From assembly GCA_964508185.1 (NCBI GenBank), contig CAZDSS010000026.1, positions 1 to 29,071 on the forward strand: DNA of 29,071 nt, given 5' to 3'. The first letter of the stretch is position 1. Each line of letters opens with the position of its first letter. This document shows positions 7,886 through 15,890 of this stretch, in pieces. The translations under genes and the position numbers were made by a program. The stretch comes from CAZDSS01 sp964508185 (GTDB taxonomy: Bacteria > Pseudomonadota > Alphaproteobacteria > Sphingomonadales > Govanellaceae). The notes below the pieces were generated by a model, which worked only from the letters and a program-made list of their open reading frames with translations, made no database searches and was not told the DNA's origin.

Positions 7886-8974
7886 ATGTCCCGCGAAGGC
7901 CTGGCCGAGGCCCTTCTCGATCATTACGACCGGCAGGCGCGAAGCCTGCCCTGGCGCAGCCCGCCGGGATCGGGCGCGCGGCCCGATCCCTACGGCGTGT
8001 GGCTCAGCGAAGTGATGCTGCAGCAGACGACGGTCGCCGCCGTCATTCCCTATTATCTCGATTTCCTCGCCCGCTGGCCGACCGTCTTCGACCTCGCCCG
8101 CGCGCCCGTGGAGGACGTGCTTGCCGCCTGGGCGGGCCTCGGCTACTACGCCCGGGCGCGCAACCTGCACAAATGCGCGCGCGTGGTGGCGGAGGAGCTC
8201 GGCGGCCGCTTTCCCGAGACGGCGGCTAAGCTCGCGGAGCTTCCCGGCATCGGCCCCTATACGGCGGCCGCCATCGCGGCGATCGCCTTCGATGAACCGG
8301 CGACCGTCGTCGACGGCAATGTGGAGCGGGTGATCGCCCGTATCTTCGCCGTGGAAACGCCCCTGCCTGCGGCGAAACCCGAACTGCGCCGCCGCGCCGC
8401 GGAGCTGACGCCCGCGTTCCGCCCCGGGGACTATGCCCAGGCGATCATGGATCTCGGCGCCACCATCTGCACGCCGCGGCGGCCCAAATGCCTGCTTTGC
8501 CCCTGGAGCCGCAGTTGCGCCGCCCATGCCCGGGGGGATGAGGAAAGCTTCCCCCGCCGCGCCGCGCCCGCAGACAAGCCCCGGCGGGACGGCGTCGCCT
8601 GGTGGCTGGAGGCGCCCCATCCCGAAACGGGCGCGCCTGCGGTCCTCCTCGTCCGCCGACCCCCGACCGGGCTTCTCGGCGGCATGCGCGCCCTGCCGAG
8701 CCAGGGCTGGGATGGAAACGATGGGGCGGGCGACATGGCCGGCGTCCTTTCGGCATTGGGCCCGTTCGCTCCGGTCGAGCCCGAGGTGCGTCATGTCTTC
8801 ACCCATTTCAGCCTGCACCTTCGGGTGCTGGCGGCGCGACTTGCGGCGCCGCCGGCGGTCCCCGCGATCGACGGCGAATGGTGGCCGCTGCGGGAGCTCG
8901 GTGATGCGGGGCTCCCGAGTCTCATGCAAAAGGCGGCGCGGGCGGGCCTGACCTGGAGCCGCGCATTGTCCTGA
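7886..8974 (+). CDS. mutY: A/G-specific adenine DNA glycosylase MutY
   Basis: 362 aa. MutY removes adenine mispaired with 8-oxoguanine, preventing G:C to T:A transversions. The catalytic Glu42 lies in SEVMLQQTT. The helix-hairpin-helix is LPGIGPYTAAAIAAIAF (about 119-135), with catalytic Asp143 in VVDGNVERV. A C-x6-C-x2-C-x5-C 4Fe-4S cluster motif (CTPRRPKCLLCPWSRSC) closes the catalytic domain. The C-terminal NUDIX-like 8-oxoG sensor has the HVFTHFSLHL signature. I chose the ATG at 7886 because GGAGG sits about 6 nt upstream; an in-frame ATG at 7859 lacks such a site. Divergent from dciA. Confidence 0.96.
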   Translation: MSREGLAEALLDHYDRQARSLPWRSPPGSGARPDPYGVWLSEVMLQQTTVAAVIPYYLDFLARWPTVFDLARAPVEDVLAAWAGLGYYARARNLHKCARVVAEELGGRFPETAAKLAELPGIGPYTAAAIAAIAFDEPATVVDGNVERVIARIFAVETPLPAAKPELRRRAAELTPAFRPGDYAQAIMDLGATICTPRRPKCLLCPWSRSCAAHARGDEESFPRRAAPADKPRRDGVAWWLEAPHPETGAPAVLLVRRPPTGLLGGMRALPSQGWDGNDGAGDMAGVLSALGPFAPVEPEVRHVFTHFSLHLRVLAARLAAPPAVPAIDGEWWPLRELGDAGLPSLMQKAARAGLTWSRALS

Positions 8975-9098
8975 ATCCGGACGGCGCTGTCGGCCGTGCT
9001 GACAGGCGGCGGCCTCGACCGCCCGGACTCGCGCGCTTTCCGCCATTGGCCCGGATGTTGCTTTGCATCAGGCGGATGCAAGATGGAAGGTTTGACCC

Positions 9099-9371
9099 AT
9101 GAGGCACCAGAACCTGACCCATATGGTCCCCGCCCCCACGGAGGAACGCCGCCGCCGGCCGGACCTGCGCCTCGGCCGTCGCCGCACCGACGCCTGGTTT
9201 CCCTACAATCCGGCCTTCGTCGCCCAGGCGATCGCCCAGTCCACCGCCGACGTCTGGACGAGCCGCGTGCGGCTGGACGGCATCCGCGCCTATGGCGGCG
9301 GTGTGGCCGCGCCCTGCGCCGCGGAAAATCGCGGCCCCGGCCCCGATCGGCCGTCGCCCGTCCGCATATGA
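9099..9371 (+). CDS. Small conserved-type protein with a PAFVAQ motif
   Basis: 90 aa, function unknown. GGAAGG lies about 10 nt before the ATG. The first third is basic (EERRRRPDLRLGRRR); the middle is NPAFVAQAIAQS; later comes GIRAYGGG. Short proteins with a (P/S)xFVAQ(L/A/V)I segment and a distal AY are, as I recall, common in alphaproteobacterial genomes as uncharacterised ORFs, and this one fits that pattern. No signal peptide or membrane helix is seen. It lies between mutY and ompA on the same strand. The opposite strand also has an open frame, but without a motif or ribosome site. Confidence 0.55.
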   Translation: MRHQNLTHMVPAPTEERRRRPDLRLGRRRTDAWFPYNPAFVAQAIAQSTADVWTSRVRLDGIRAYGGGVAAPCAAENRGPGPDRPSPVRI

Positions 9372-9545
9372 CTCTTTTGGGGGGAAGGGGATAAGAAAAA
9401 TTCCCGATTCTCGCGTCCCCATTTTGACCATAATTCCCATTTAGTTCTCAACGACATCTCCACGGCGCTTGCCGCGGGGGAACAAATCTATCTATCTTTG
9501 GTTCTATACGAATTTCCATAGACGTTTTAGGAGAGAGGAAAAACC

Positions 9546-10667
9546 ATGAGGGCTCATCTCAACAAGATGTTGCTGGGGGGCGCTGCCGTTCTGCTCGCCC
9601 TGCAGCCGGCCATGGCCCAGGAGGCGAAGGAGAAATATCCCTATGTGAGCCTTCGCGGCGGCGTGTCCATGGCCGAAAAGTCGCGCCTCGAGAGCGCGGA
9701 ATCGGGCTTCGCCGGCCATTCCTCCCATGACACCGGCTGGGCCGCGGGCGCGGCGGTCGGTTACGATTTCGGCGGCGTGCGCCTCGAGGCGGAGCTGAGC
9801 CGTCATGAGAACGGCGTCGACGACTACGGCATCGAGAATGCCGGCGGCTTCGCCATGGCGCGCGGCACCAATCCCGGCGACAGCGGCAAGACTCGCGCCA
9901 CCAACCTGATGGCGAACCTCTATTACGACATCGATTTCGGTGCGCCGCTGAAGCCCTATCTCGGCTTCGGCATGGGTGCGTCGCGCATCAACTTCAACAA
10001 TTACCGCACCGGCGCCACGGCGTTCCTCGACGATTCGAAGACCGTCTTCGCCTATCAGGGCATCGCCGGCCTGCGCTATGAAATCAGCCGCCAGCTCGAC
10101 CTCACGGTCGACTATCGCTATTTCAACGCGGAGAATCCGAATCTTGTGGACGCCCTCGGCCGCGGTCTTGAAGGCGACTACACCACCCATCTCGTGATGG
10201 TTGGCCTCAGCTGGAAGTTCGGCGGCGCCGCGCCGCGCCGGGAAGAGCCGGTGCGCACCGTGCAGCCCGAGCCGCAGCCCGAGCCCGAACCCGCGCCTGC
10301 GCCCGAGCCCGTGCCGGTGCCTCCGCCCGGACCGTTCATGGTGCATTTCGGCTTCGACAGCGCCGAGATCACGCCGGAAGCGGCCAGCATCATCGACGAA
10401 GCGGCGCGCGCGGCCCGCGATCTCGCGCCCGTGCAGCTGATCCTGCGCGGCCATGCGGACACCGCCGGCCCCAGCGATTACAACCAGCGCCTGTCCGAAC
10501 GCCGCGCCGAAGCGGTGCGCCAGGCCCTGATCCAGCGCGGCATCAACGGCAACGAGATCACCTACGACACCCAGGCCTACGGCGAGTCCCGGCCCGAAGT
10601 GCAGACCGGCGACGGCGTGCCGGAGCCGCGGAACCGTCGCGTGGAAATCGTGCTCGACAAGCGGTAA
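9546..10667 (+). CDS. OmpA-family outer membrane protein
   Basis: 373 aa. An outer-membrane barrel tethered to peptidoglycan. Residues 1-24 are a signal peptide (cleavage near AMAQ-EA). About 30-225 is an eight-stranded-barrel region with alternating aromatic strands (YVSLRGGV, NLYYDIDFG, KPYLGFGMGA, LDLTVDYRYF, ending LVMVGLSWKFG). A Pro/Glu repeat linker spans about 236-260. The C-terminal OmpA domain (about 261-373) contains FGFDSAEITPEA, LRGHADTAGPSDYN and LSERRAEAVRQAL, with the Asp and Arg that bind diaminopimelate. An AGGAGAGAGG ribosome site precedes the ATG, and a strong terminator follows the gene. The 174-nt upstream gap presumably holds its promoter, but I see no clear consensus match there. 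Confidence 0.93.
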   Translation: MRAHLNKMLLGGAAVLLALQPAMAQEAKEKYPYVSLRGGVSMAEKSRLESAESGFAGHSSHDTGWAAGAAVGYDFGGVRLEAELSRHENGVDDYGIENAGGFAMARGTNPGDSGKTRATNLMANLYYDIDFGAPLKPYLGFGMGASRINFNNYRTGATAFLDDSKTVFAYQGIAGLRYEISRQLDLTVDYRYFNAENPNLVDALGRGLEGDYTTHLVMVGLSWKFGGAAPRREEPVRTVQPEPQPEPEPAPAPEPVPVPPPGPFMVHFGFDSAEITPEAASIIDEAARAARDLAPVQLILRGHADTAGPSDYNQRLSERRAEAVRQALIQRGINGNEITYDTQAYGESRPEVQTGDGVPEPRNRRVEIVLDKR

Positions 10668-10681
10668 GCGCGATACCGCTG

Positions 10682-10723
10682 AAAAAGAACAAGGGCGCGT
10701 CCTGGACGCGCCCTTTTTCTTTG
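10682..10723. terminator. Bidirectional terminator after ompA
   Basis: AGGGCGCGTCC pairs with GGACGCGCCCT (10692-10714), with CCCTTTTTCTTT on the right and AAAAAGAACAAGGG on the left. The plus-strand T run ends the ompA transcript. On the minus strand the run also follows the hairpin, so it can end the SCP2-side transcript arriving from 10763. Confidence 0.88.
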
Positions 10724-10762
10724 TGGAAACGGGAATGACAAGGGCGGGCAGTCTTGCCCGGA

Positions 10763-11059
10763 TCAGCCCAGCACGTCGGCAAGCTGCATGGCGAGCGCCA
10801 TGTTGCCGTCCACCTGCAGGCGGCCGCCCATGAAGGCCATCTGCGGATTGAGGGAGCCGTCGAGGATCTCCTGAAGATCGGCGGCGGACAGGCGCAGCGT
10901 GACCTCCGCCGGTCCGTCCTCGCGGGAGATCTCGGGCGGCGTCGTCGATCCCTTGACCAGGATCACGCCATCGCTGCCGAGGTCGAACTTCACGTCCGCG
11001 CGCACCGGGCTGTCCTTGATGCGCTCCCTGAGGTCGTTGATGATGGCGTCCACGCTCAT
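10763..11059 (-). CDS. SCP2 sterol-binding-domain protein
   Basis: 98 aa, a single SCP2 (sterol carrier protein 2-like) domain, a fold that binds lipids or acyl-CoA in a hydrophobic tunnel. Recognisable parts are the strand series VKFDLGSDGVILVKG and AEVTLRLSAADLQEILDG, then the typical ending NPQMAFMGGRLQVDGNMALAMQL, given here as its ends NPQMAFMGG and QVDGNMALA. It has no signal peptide, so it is cytoplasmic. GGAGA lies about 8 nt before the ATG. It follows the DUF2849 gene by 33 nt and is probably cotranscribed. The ligand is unknown; bacterial stand-alone SCP2 proteins are mostly uncharacterised. Confidence 0.88.
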   Translation of the reverse strand: MSVDAIINDLRERIKDSPVRADVKFDLGSDGVILVKGSTTPPEISREDGPAEVTLRLSAADLQEILDGSLNPQMAFMGGRLQVDGNMALAMQLADVLG

Positions 11060-11092
11060 GATGGTGTCTCCGTTAGGGGGGGATGCGGCCGG

Positions 11093-11413
11093 TCAGATGG
11101 TGAAATCGGGCGCCAGCGCCGCATGCCCGTATTTGACCGAAGGACCGTTCGCCCGGATGCGCTCGCGCGCCGTCAGGGGCCGGTTGCGGCCCGCCACTTC
11201 CGTCGGATAGACGCCGACCACCACGGTCTGCTGCTCCGCGGCGGTCGCGCGGGCGAGGGCGGACTCCACCTCATGCTCGGCGAAGGCGGTGGCGTCGCCG
11301 ATGGCTTCGACCCAGGCGACCTCCCGGTCGTCGATGATCCTGAGATAGACGATGATGCCGTCGCGAAGGCGGTTCGCCGTGATGACCTTGAAAACTTCGC
11401 CGTCCTCTTCCAT
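11093..11413 (-). CDS. DUF2849 domain protein
   Basis: 106 aa from the ATG at 11413; the frame continues upstream only as a shadow of the kinase gene. The pattern FKVITANRLRDGIIVYL near the N-terminus, a central acidic/Ala helix and the ending RERIRANGPSV match DUF2849. This is a small alphaproteobacterial family usually found beside nitrite/sulfite reductase genes of cysteine synthesis. Here its neighbours are an SCP2 protein and a histidine kinase, and no cysI or cysH is visible. Its biochemical function is unknown. It is soluble, with no export signal. An AGGACA element lies upstream of the start. The 112-nt gap to the kinase stop contains no clear terminator. Confidence 0.75.
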   Translation of the reverse strand: MEEDGEVFKVITANRLRDGIIVYLRIIDDREVAWVEAIGDATAFAEHEVESALARATAAEQQTVVVGVYPTEVAGRNRPLTARERIRANGPSVKYGHAALAPDFTI

Positions 11414-11525
11414 GGGCCTTTGTCCTGCCGAAAACTCTACGCATTGCCCGCGCTGATGCGGGCCATCCGGCCTATCAAACGGCTTTGCGGCGGGATTTTC
11501 AAGGATTTCCGAACGGGACGTCCGG

Positions 11526-12692
11526 TCAGGCGTCGAATACCAGGCGATCGGCGGGGAAATGGATGGCGACGCGGGCGCCGCTGCCGCGCCGGCCGGTGAC
11601 ATTGACGCTTCCGTCATGGCGCTCCACCAGCACGCGCACGATGGGAAGGCCGATGCCGAGCCCCGTGCTGAGCTGCGGGTCGCCGTAAGGGTAATCGATG
11701 CAGAGATGGGATTCGCCGCCGGCCGGTCTTGCGGCGAAGAAGCCCGCGCCGCTGTTGGTGCAGGTGAGATGAAGGCCGTGCCGGTCATGCCAGGCGCGGA
11801 AGGTTACCCGGCCGCCGCGCGGGCTTGCTGCGACCGCATTGGCGAGCAGGATGGCGAAGACCTGCCTGAGCCGCGCCTCGTCGCCGCGGAAGTCCGGAAG
11901 GTCGCGGGCGATGGAGCGGCGGACGGCGACCCCGGCAGCCGCCGCCCTGGGCCGCACGCCGTCGAGGCAAAGGTCGATGCAGCGGCGCAAGGAAAAGGGC
12001 TCGTCCCGCAGCCTGAGGCTTCCGGCGTGGGACTGGCTGATGTCCAGAAGGCCGTTCACCAGCTGCAGCAGATCCTGCCCCGCCTCGTGGATGTCGCGGG
12101 CGTAGGACCGGTAATCCTCGGGCGCGAGCGGGCCCAGAAGATCGGTCATCATGATCTCGGAAAAGCCGAGAATGCCGTTCAGGGGCGTGCGCAGGTCGTG
12201 GCTCAAAAACGCGAGCAGGCGGTCGCCCACCGGACCGTCCGCGAACGGCGCCGGGTTCGATATGGGGCGCAGGGTGCAGAGGAAGCTTGCGCTCCGTCCC
12301 GCCGTCAGGGGGCGGAGGGAGAATTCGGTGCAGGCATGGTCCCGCCCGCCGAGCGCAAGGCGGACCGTCGTCTCATGGTTGTTGCGGAGGCCGTGGCGCA
12401 GTTCGCGAAGGGCCGCAAGGTTGGCGGGATGGGCGGGGATGAGGGAGAGGATGTCGGCGCATCTCGCCGCATCCGCGGGGATGCCCGTCCGGCGCGAGAA
12501 GGCGTCGTTCACCTCCACCACCCGGGCGACGCCGTCGCTGAAGGAAACAAGGGCGACGGCCTGGTCCATCTCGCGGAAGGCCGAGAGCAGCAGCTCAGGA
12601 GAGGCCCGGTCTTCGGGTCTTGCCGGCTTCGTCCCGCGCTGCTCCACGACGGAGCCGCCCGGTTTCACCAGACGCAAGACGTCCATGGTCAT
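11526..12692 (-). CDS. PAS-domain sensor histidine kinase (soluble)
   Basis: 388 aa, no membrane segment. A PAS-like sensor spans about residues 35-145 (VVEVNDAFSRRTGIP is a PAS-type start). The HisKA domain has the phosphoacceptor H165 in FLSHDLRTPLNGILGFSEIM, a DivJ/PleC-like motif. The ATPase domain has the N box with N285 (ILLANAVAASPRGG) and the G2 box STGLGIGLPIV (342-351). The G1 box reads N313-S-G-A-G, so the usual Asp that contacts adenine is Asn; activity may be altered. A GGGGGGA element precedes the ATG at 12692. It is divergent from the DISM kinase across a gap containing a 12-bp palindrome. No response regulator is adjacent. Confidence 0.92.
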   Translation of the reverse strand: MTMDVLRLVKPGGSVVEQRGTKPARPEDRASPELLLSAFREMDQAVALVSFSDGVARVVEVNDAFSRRTGIPADAARCADILSLIPAHPANLAALRELRHGLRNNHETTVRLALGGRDHACTEFSLRPLTAGRSASFLCTLRPISNPAPFADGPVGDRLLAFLSHDLRTPLNGILGFSEIMMTDLLGPLAPEDYRSYARDIHEAGQDLLQLVNGLLDISQSHAGSLRLRDEPFSLRRCIDLCLDGVRPRAAAAGVAVRRSIARDLPDFRGDEARLRQVFAILLANAVAASPRGGRVTFRAWHDRHGLHLTCTNSGAGFFAARPAGGESHLCIDYPYGDPQLSTGLGIGLPIVRVLVERHDGSVNVTGRRGSGARVAIHFPADRLVFDA

Positions 12693-12760
12693 GTCAATCC
12701 CCCCGATCTAATATGAACGAAACCCCGGCCGTTATCGTTATTCACCCATATTGTTGTTTT

Positions 12761-12772
12761 TTCGGATCCGAA
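12761..12772. promoter_or_regulatory. 12-bp palindrome between divergent kinase genes
   Basis: TTCGGATCCGAA is a perfect 12-bp palindrome between the start codons of two divergent histidine kinase genes (12692 and 12923). It is AT-flanked in an otherwise GC-rich region. It could be an operator for a dimeric regulator of one or both genes. A single short palindrome can also arise by chance. Confidence 0.35.
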
Positions 12773-12922
12773 TCATTCCTCAAGTGGAAGTAGGTTTCAA
12801 CCTGTAATATCAAGGCGTCTCCCGAGCACAGGCAGGAGAAGCTCAATTTTATGGACCATTTCCCCGGACAGCCCGTCGGGTTCGCGGCATCGCCCGTGCA
12901 GGGCAGGGCAGGACAAGCCGAG

Positions 12923-14923
12923 ATGGGTGTGAGGAAGTCCGCGCCGCGCGCTCGACCGCAGGTCGTCCTGCTTGCCGCCATGATCTTCCTGCTCGCATGC
13001 CTGTTCTGCCTTGCGCCGCGCCCGGCCCATGCGGGCGGGAGCGAGCCGATCGCCGTGCCTGCCGGGGGGGTTGCCATCGGCGGCAAGCTCGAGCTGTTCG
13101 AGGACAAGACGGGGGCCATGTCCCTGTCGGACGTGATGCAGGCTTATGCGGCGGGGAAGTTCGTCTCCGCCGGCGGCAAGGTGCCGCGGATCGGCTTCAG
13201 CCGCTCTGCCTGGTGGGGGCGGTTCTCGCTCGTCAATACCGGCGATCACGGCGTGCGGCAGATCGTGGAATTCCGCCATCCCGTGATCGACCGCCTGGAA
13301 TTCTACCGCCATACGGAGGACGGCCGTTACGAGGTCCAGGTGACCGGCGACAGCGTGGTGGGGCGGGATACGGACCTTGTGGGGATCCACAACGTCTTCG
13401 TCGTCTCAGTGCCGCCCAACAGCACGCGGGACTACTATTTCCGCATCAGCGGGCAAAGCTCCCTCGTCATGGATCCCGTGCTCCATTCCGGCCGATCCTA
13501 CAAGGCAAGCCACGGGCCGGCGGAATATTTCTACATGTTCGTCCTCGGCATCCTGGTTGCGGCCATCGCCTATGGCCTTGCCTTCTATTTCGTGCTGAGG
13601 GACGAGCTCTATCTCATGTTCTCCCTCTTCGTGTTCGGCGCGGTGGGCTACAACGCCGAGAACCGGGGGTATCTTGCCGCCTTCGTCTGGCCCGAGACCA
13701 CGTGGCTTTCCAATCTGGTGATCGTGGTGACGCTGTCGCTCGTCACCTTCGCGGGCGCGCGGTTCACGGGGCGGTTCCTGCGCCTCGCCGAAAACGCGCC
13801 GCAGGCCGTCGCGCTGTTGCGCCTCGTCCAGATCGTGAGCGCCCTCGGCCTGGCCGCGTCCCTGATCGATTATCATCTGGCGGCCTATCTGGTGGTCGGC
13901 AATCTTTTGGCCGGCATCGGCACCTTCACGGGGGTCGCCATCTGGCTGTGGCTGCGCGGGGTGGATTACGCCCGCCTCTACAGCATCGCCTGGATCGTCC
14001 TGTCCGTCCTCGCGGTGAGCGGCCTCCTCGAGCGCGTGGGCCTGGTCGAGACGGGCCATATCGTGGACCTGTCGCTGATCGCGCTCTTCGCCGCGGTGAG
14101 CATGTTCTTCGCGGTCGTCTTCACCGACCGCTTCAAGCGCCTGACCGCGGCCGCCAACCGCGAGCTCACGGCGGCGCGGGACGAGGCGGTCGCGGCGTCC
14201 AAGGCCAAGTCCCGCTTCCTCGCCACCATGAGCCACGAGCTCAGGACCCCGCTCAATGCGGTGATCGGCTTCTCGGAGATCCTGATGTCCGAGACCCTGG
14301 GCCCCCTCGGCAATCCCAGATACAAGGAATATGCGACCGACATCCGCGATTCCGGCATGCATCTCCTGCGGGTCATCAACGACCTTCTCCATATCTCGCG
14401 GGTGGAGGCGGGGCAGATGGAGCTCGACGAGCAGACGATCGCCGTCGCCGAGCTCGTCCATCGCTGCATGCGCCTGGTGGAGGAGCGGGCGCGGGAGGAC
14501 GGGATCGCGCTCGCCATCCAGCTGGACGAGCCGCTCCCCGGGCTTCTGGGAGACGAGACGCGCATCCAGCAGGTGCTCATCAATCTCCTTTTCAACGCGG
14601 TGAAGTTCACGCCCCGCGGCGGCTCCATCACCCTGGAGGCGGGGATCTCCCCCGACCGCGAATATCGCTTCGCGGTGACCGACACGGGGATCGGGATTGC
14701 GGAGGAGGACCAGGAAAAGATCCTCGAGCCCTTCGTCCAGATCGAGCCGCATCTCACGCGCCAACAGGGCGGCGTGGGCCTTGGGCTTTCCATCGCCAAG
14801 GCGATCATCGACCTCCATCAGGGCCGTCTCGTCATCAAGAGCGAGGTGGGGCAGGGGACGACCTTCGCCATCTATTTCCCGGCGCACCGCGTGGTTTGGG
14901 AGAACGCGGCCCCTACTTCATGA
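12923..14923 (+). CDS. 7TMR-DISM membrane sensor histidine kinase
   Basis: 666 aa from the ATG at 12923. A start at 12851 has AGGAG 12 nt upstream but would put 24 residues ahead of the signal peptide. Residues 1-37 are a signal peptide ending PAHA. A periplasmic DISM extracellular domain (about 48-192) and seven membrane helices (about 200-405) follow, then a short coiled coil. The HisKA domain has H438 in TMSHELRTPLNAVIGFSEIL. The ATPase domain is complete, with N558 in the N box, D587-T-G-I-G and GGVGLGLSIAKAI. These receptors are thought to sense carbohydrates or other small ligands. The last 11 bp overlap the convergent tadC. No cognate regulator is adjacent. Fully equipped for kinase activity. 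Confidence 0.93.
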   Translation: MGVRKSAPRARPQVVLLAAMIFLLACLFCLAPRPAHAGGSEPIAVPAGGVAIGGKLELFEDKTGAMSLSDVMQAYAAGKFVSAGGKVPRIGFSRSAWWGRFSLVNTGDHGVRQIVEFRHPVIDRLEFYRHTEDGRYEVQVTGDSVVGRDTDLVGIHNVFVVSVPPNSTRDYYFRISGQSSLVMDPVLHSGRSYKASHGPAEYFYMFVLGILVAAIAYGLAFYFVLRDELYLMFSLFVFGAVGYNAENRGYLAAFVWPETTWLSNLVIVVTLSLVTFAGARFTGRFLRLAENAPQAVALLRLVQIVSALGLAASLIDYHLAAYLVVGNLLAGIGTFTGVAIWLWLRGVDYARLYSIAWIVLSVLAVSGLLERVGLVETGHIVDLSLIALFAAVSMFFAVVFTDRFKRLTAAANRELTAARDEAVAASKAKSRFLATMSHELRTPLNAVIGFSEILMSETLGPLGNPRYKEYATDIRDSGMHLLRVINDLLHISRVEAGQMELDEQTIAVAELVHRCMRLVEERAREDGIALAIQLDEPLPGLLGDETRIQQVLINLLFNAVKFTPRGGSITLEAGISPDREYRFAVTDTGIGIAEEDQEKILEPFVQIEPHLTRQQGGVGLGLSIAKAIIDLHQGRLVIKSEVGQGTTFAIYFPAHRVVWENAAPTS

Positions 14924-15887
14924 GATTGTCGGCGATGCTGCAGGCGGCGGGGCCCATGAGCACCACGAACAGCGTCGGCATGATGAAGACGATCAGGGGA
15001 ATGGTCATGACCGCGGGCAGCCGCGCCGCCTTTTCCTCGGCCCGCATCATGCGCTCGTTGCGGAATTCGGCGGAAAGGACGCGCAAGGACTGGGCGAGCG
15101 GCGTGCCGTATTTCTCGGCCTGAATGAGGGTCGCGGTGACGGCGCGGATCGCCGGCAGGTCCACACGGTTCGCGAGATTGGTGAGCGCCTGACGGCGGTC
15201 GGGCAGGAAGCCCAGTTCCACGGCGGCAAGGCCGAACTCGTCGGCGATCTCCGGCGCGCCGCGCTCGTTCTCGCGGGCGACGCGCTGCAGGGCGGCATCC
15301 AGCGTCAACCCCGCCTCGGCGCAGATCACCAGAAGGTCGAGGGCGTCCGGCAGGCTCTTGCGGATCGCGTCCTGGCGCTTCTGGGTAACGTGCTTCACAT
15401 AGGCTTCGGGCGCCATGGAGGCGACCAGCATGGCGGCGACCGCCGCGCCCGATTTCATGATGGGCGGCCAGTCCAGCAGATTGAAGCCGAAGATCGCGAC
15501 GAAGGCGATGATGCCGATCAGGATCGGCAGCACGATCTTGAAGAACATGAAGACGACAACCGCATCCTTGCTGCGGATCCCCGCCTGGGCGAGCTGGCTT
15601 GCGACCTTCTTCTGCTGCTCGGCCGCGAGAATGTTGAAGCGCGTCACCACCTGACGCATGAAGCCGACGCCCTTCTTCGCCCGTTTCATTGGGGCGCGGC
15701 GGCGCGGCGCGAGATAATCGGCCTTCAGGCTGTCGCGGCGGGCCCGCAGCTGCTTCACCCGATTGCGCATGGGATCGCGCACCAGCCCCGCGTTCCAGAT
15801 CGCCAGCACCGTGAGGAAGGCGGCAGCCGCCGCCATCAGGGTGATGACGTCTTCCATGGCGAGACCGAAGGGAAGGGTTTGCTCCAT
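14913..15887 (-). CDS. tadC: Tad pilus inner-membrane platform protein TadC
   Basis: 324 aa. With TadB it forms the inner-membrane platform that the TadA motor acts on during Flp pilus assembly. A type II secretion F (T2SSF) domain lies at about residues 175-300 (ALDLLVICAEAGLTLDAALQ, RAVTATLIQAEKYGTPLAQSL). Membrane helices sit at about 13-33, 108-135 (two) and 292-316. The ATG is 3 nt after the tadB stop. It is the last tad gene in the operon; its stop codon lies inside the 3' end of the convergent DISM kinase (11-bp overlap), leaving no room for a terminator. TadD and TadE-G do not follow it, unlike many tad loci. Confidence 0.93.
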   Translation of the reverse strand: MEQTLPFGLAMEDVITLMAAAAAFLTVLAIWNAGLVRDPMRNRVKQLRARRDSLKADYLAPRRRAPMKRAKKGVGFMRQVVTRFNILAAEQQKKVASQLAQAGIRSKDAVVVFMFFKIVLPILIGIIAFVAIFGFNLLDWPPIMKSGAAVAAMLVASMAPEAYVKHVTQKRQDAIRKSLPDALDLLVICAEAGLTLDAALQRVARENERGAPEIADEFGLAAVELGFLPDRRQALTNLANRVDLPAIRAVTATLIQAEKYGTPLAQSLRVLSAEFRNERMMRAEEKAARLPAVMTIPLIVFIMPTLFVVLMGPAACSIADNLMK

Positions 15888-15890
15888 GGC

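Noticed and set aside
8984..9004. Small inverted repeat CTGTC / GACAG after mutY
   Set aside because: Only 5 bp with a 9-nt loop and no T run; too weak to call a terminator.
8922..9440. 172-codon minus-strand frame between mutY and ompA
   Set aside because: No motif, and it overlaps the end of mutY. The plus-strand 90-aa ORF has a better ribosome site and motif.
9372..9545. A sigma-70 promoter for ompA (TTGACC at 9424, TATACG at 9505)
   Set aside because: Neither element has a partner at acceptable spacing; a promoter must be here but cannot be placed.
9504..10454. 316-codon minus-strand frame opposite ompA
   Set aside because: ompA has a signal peptide, barrel, linker and OmpA domain; the opposite frame has none and covers the ompA ribosome site.
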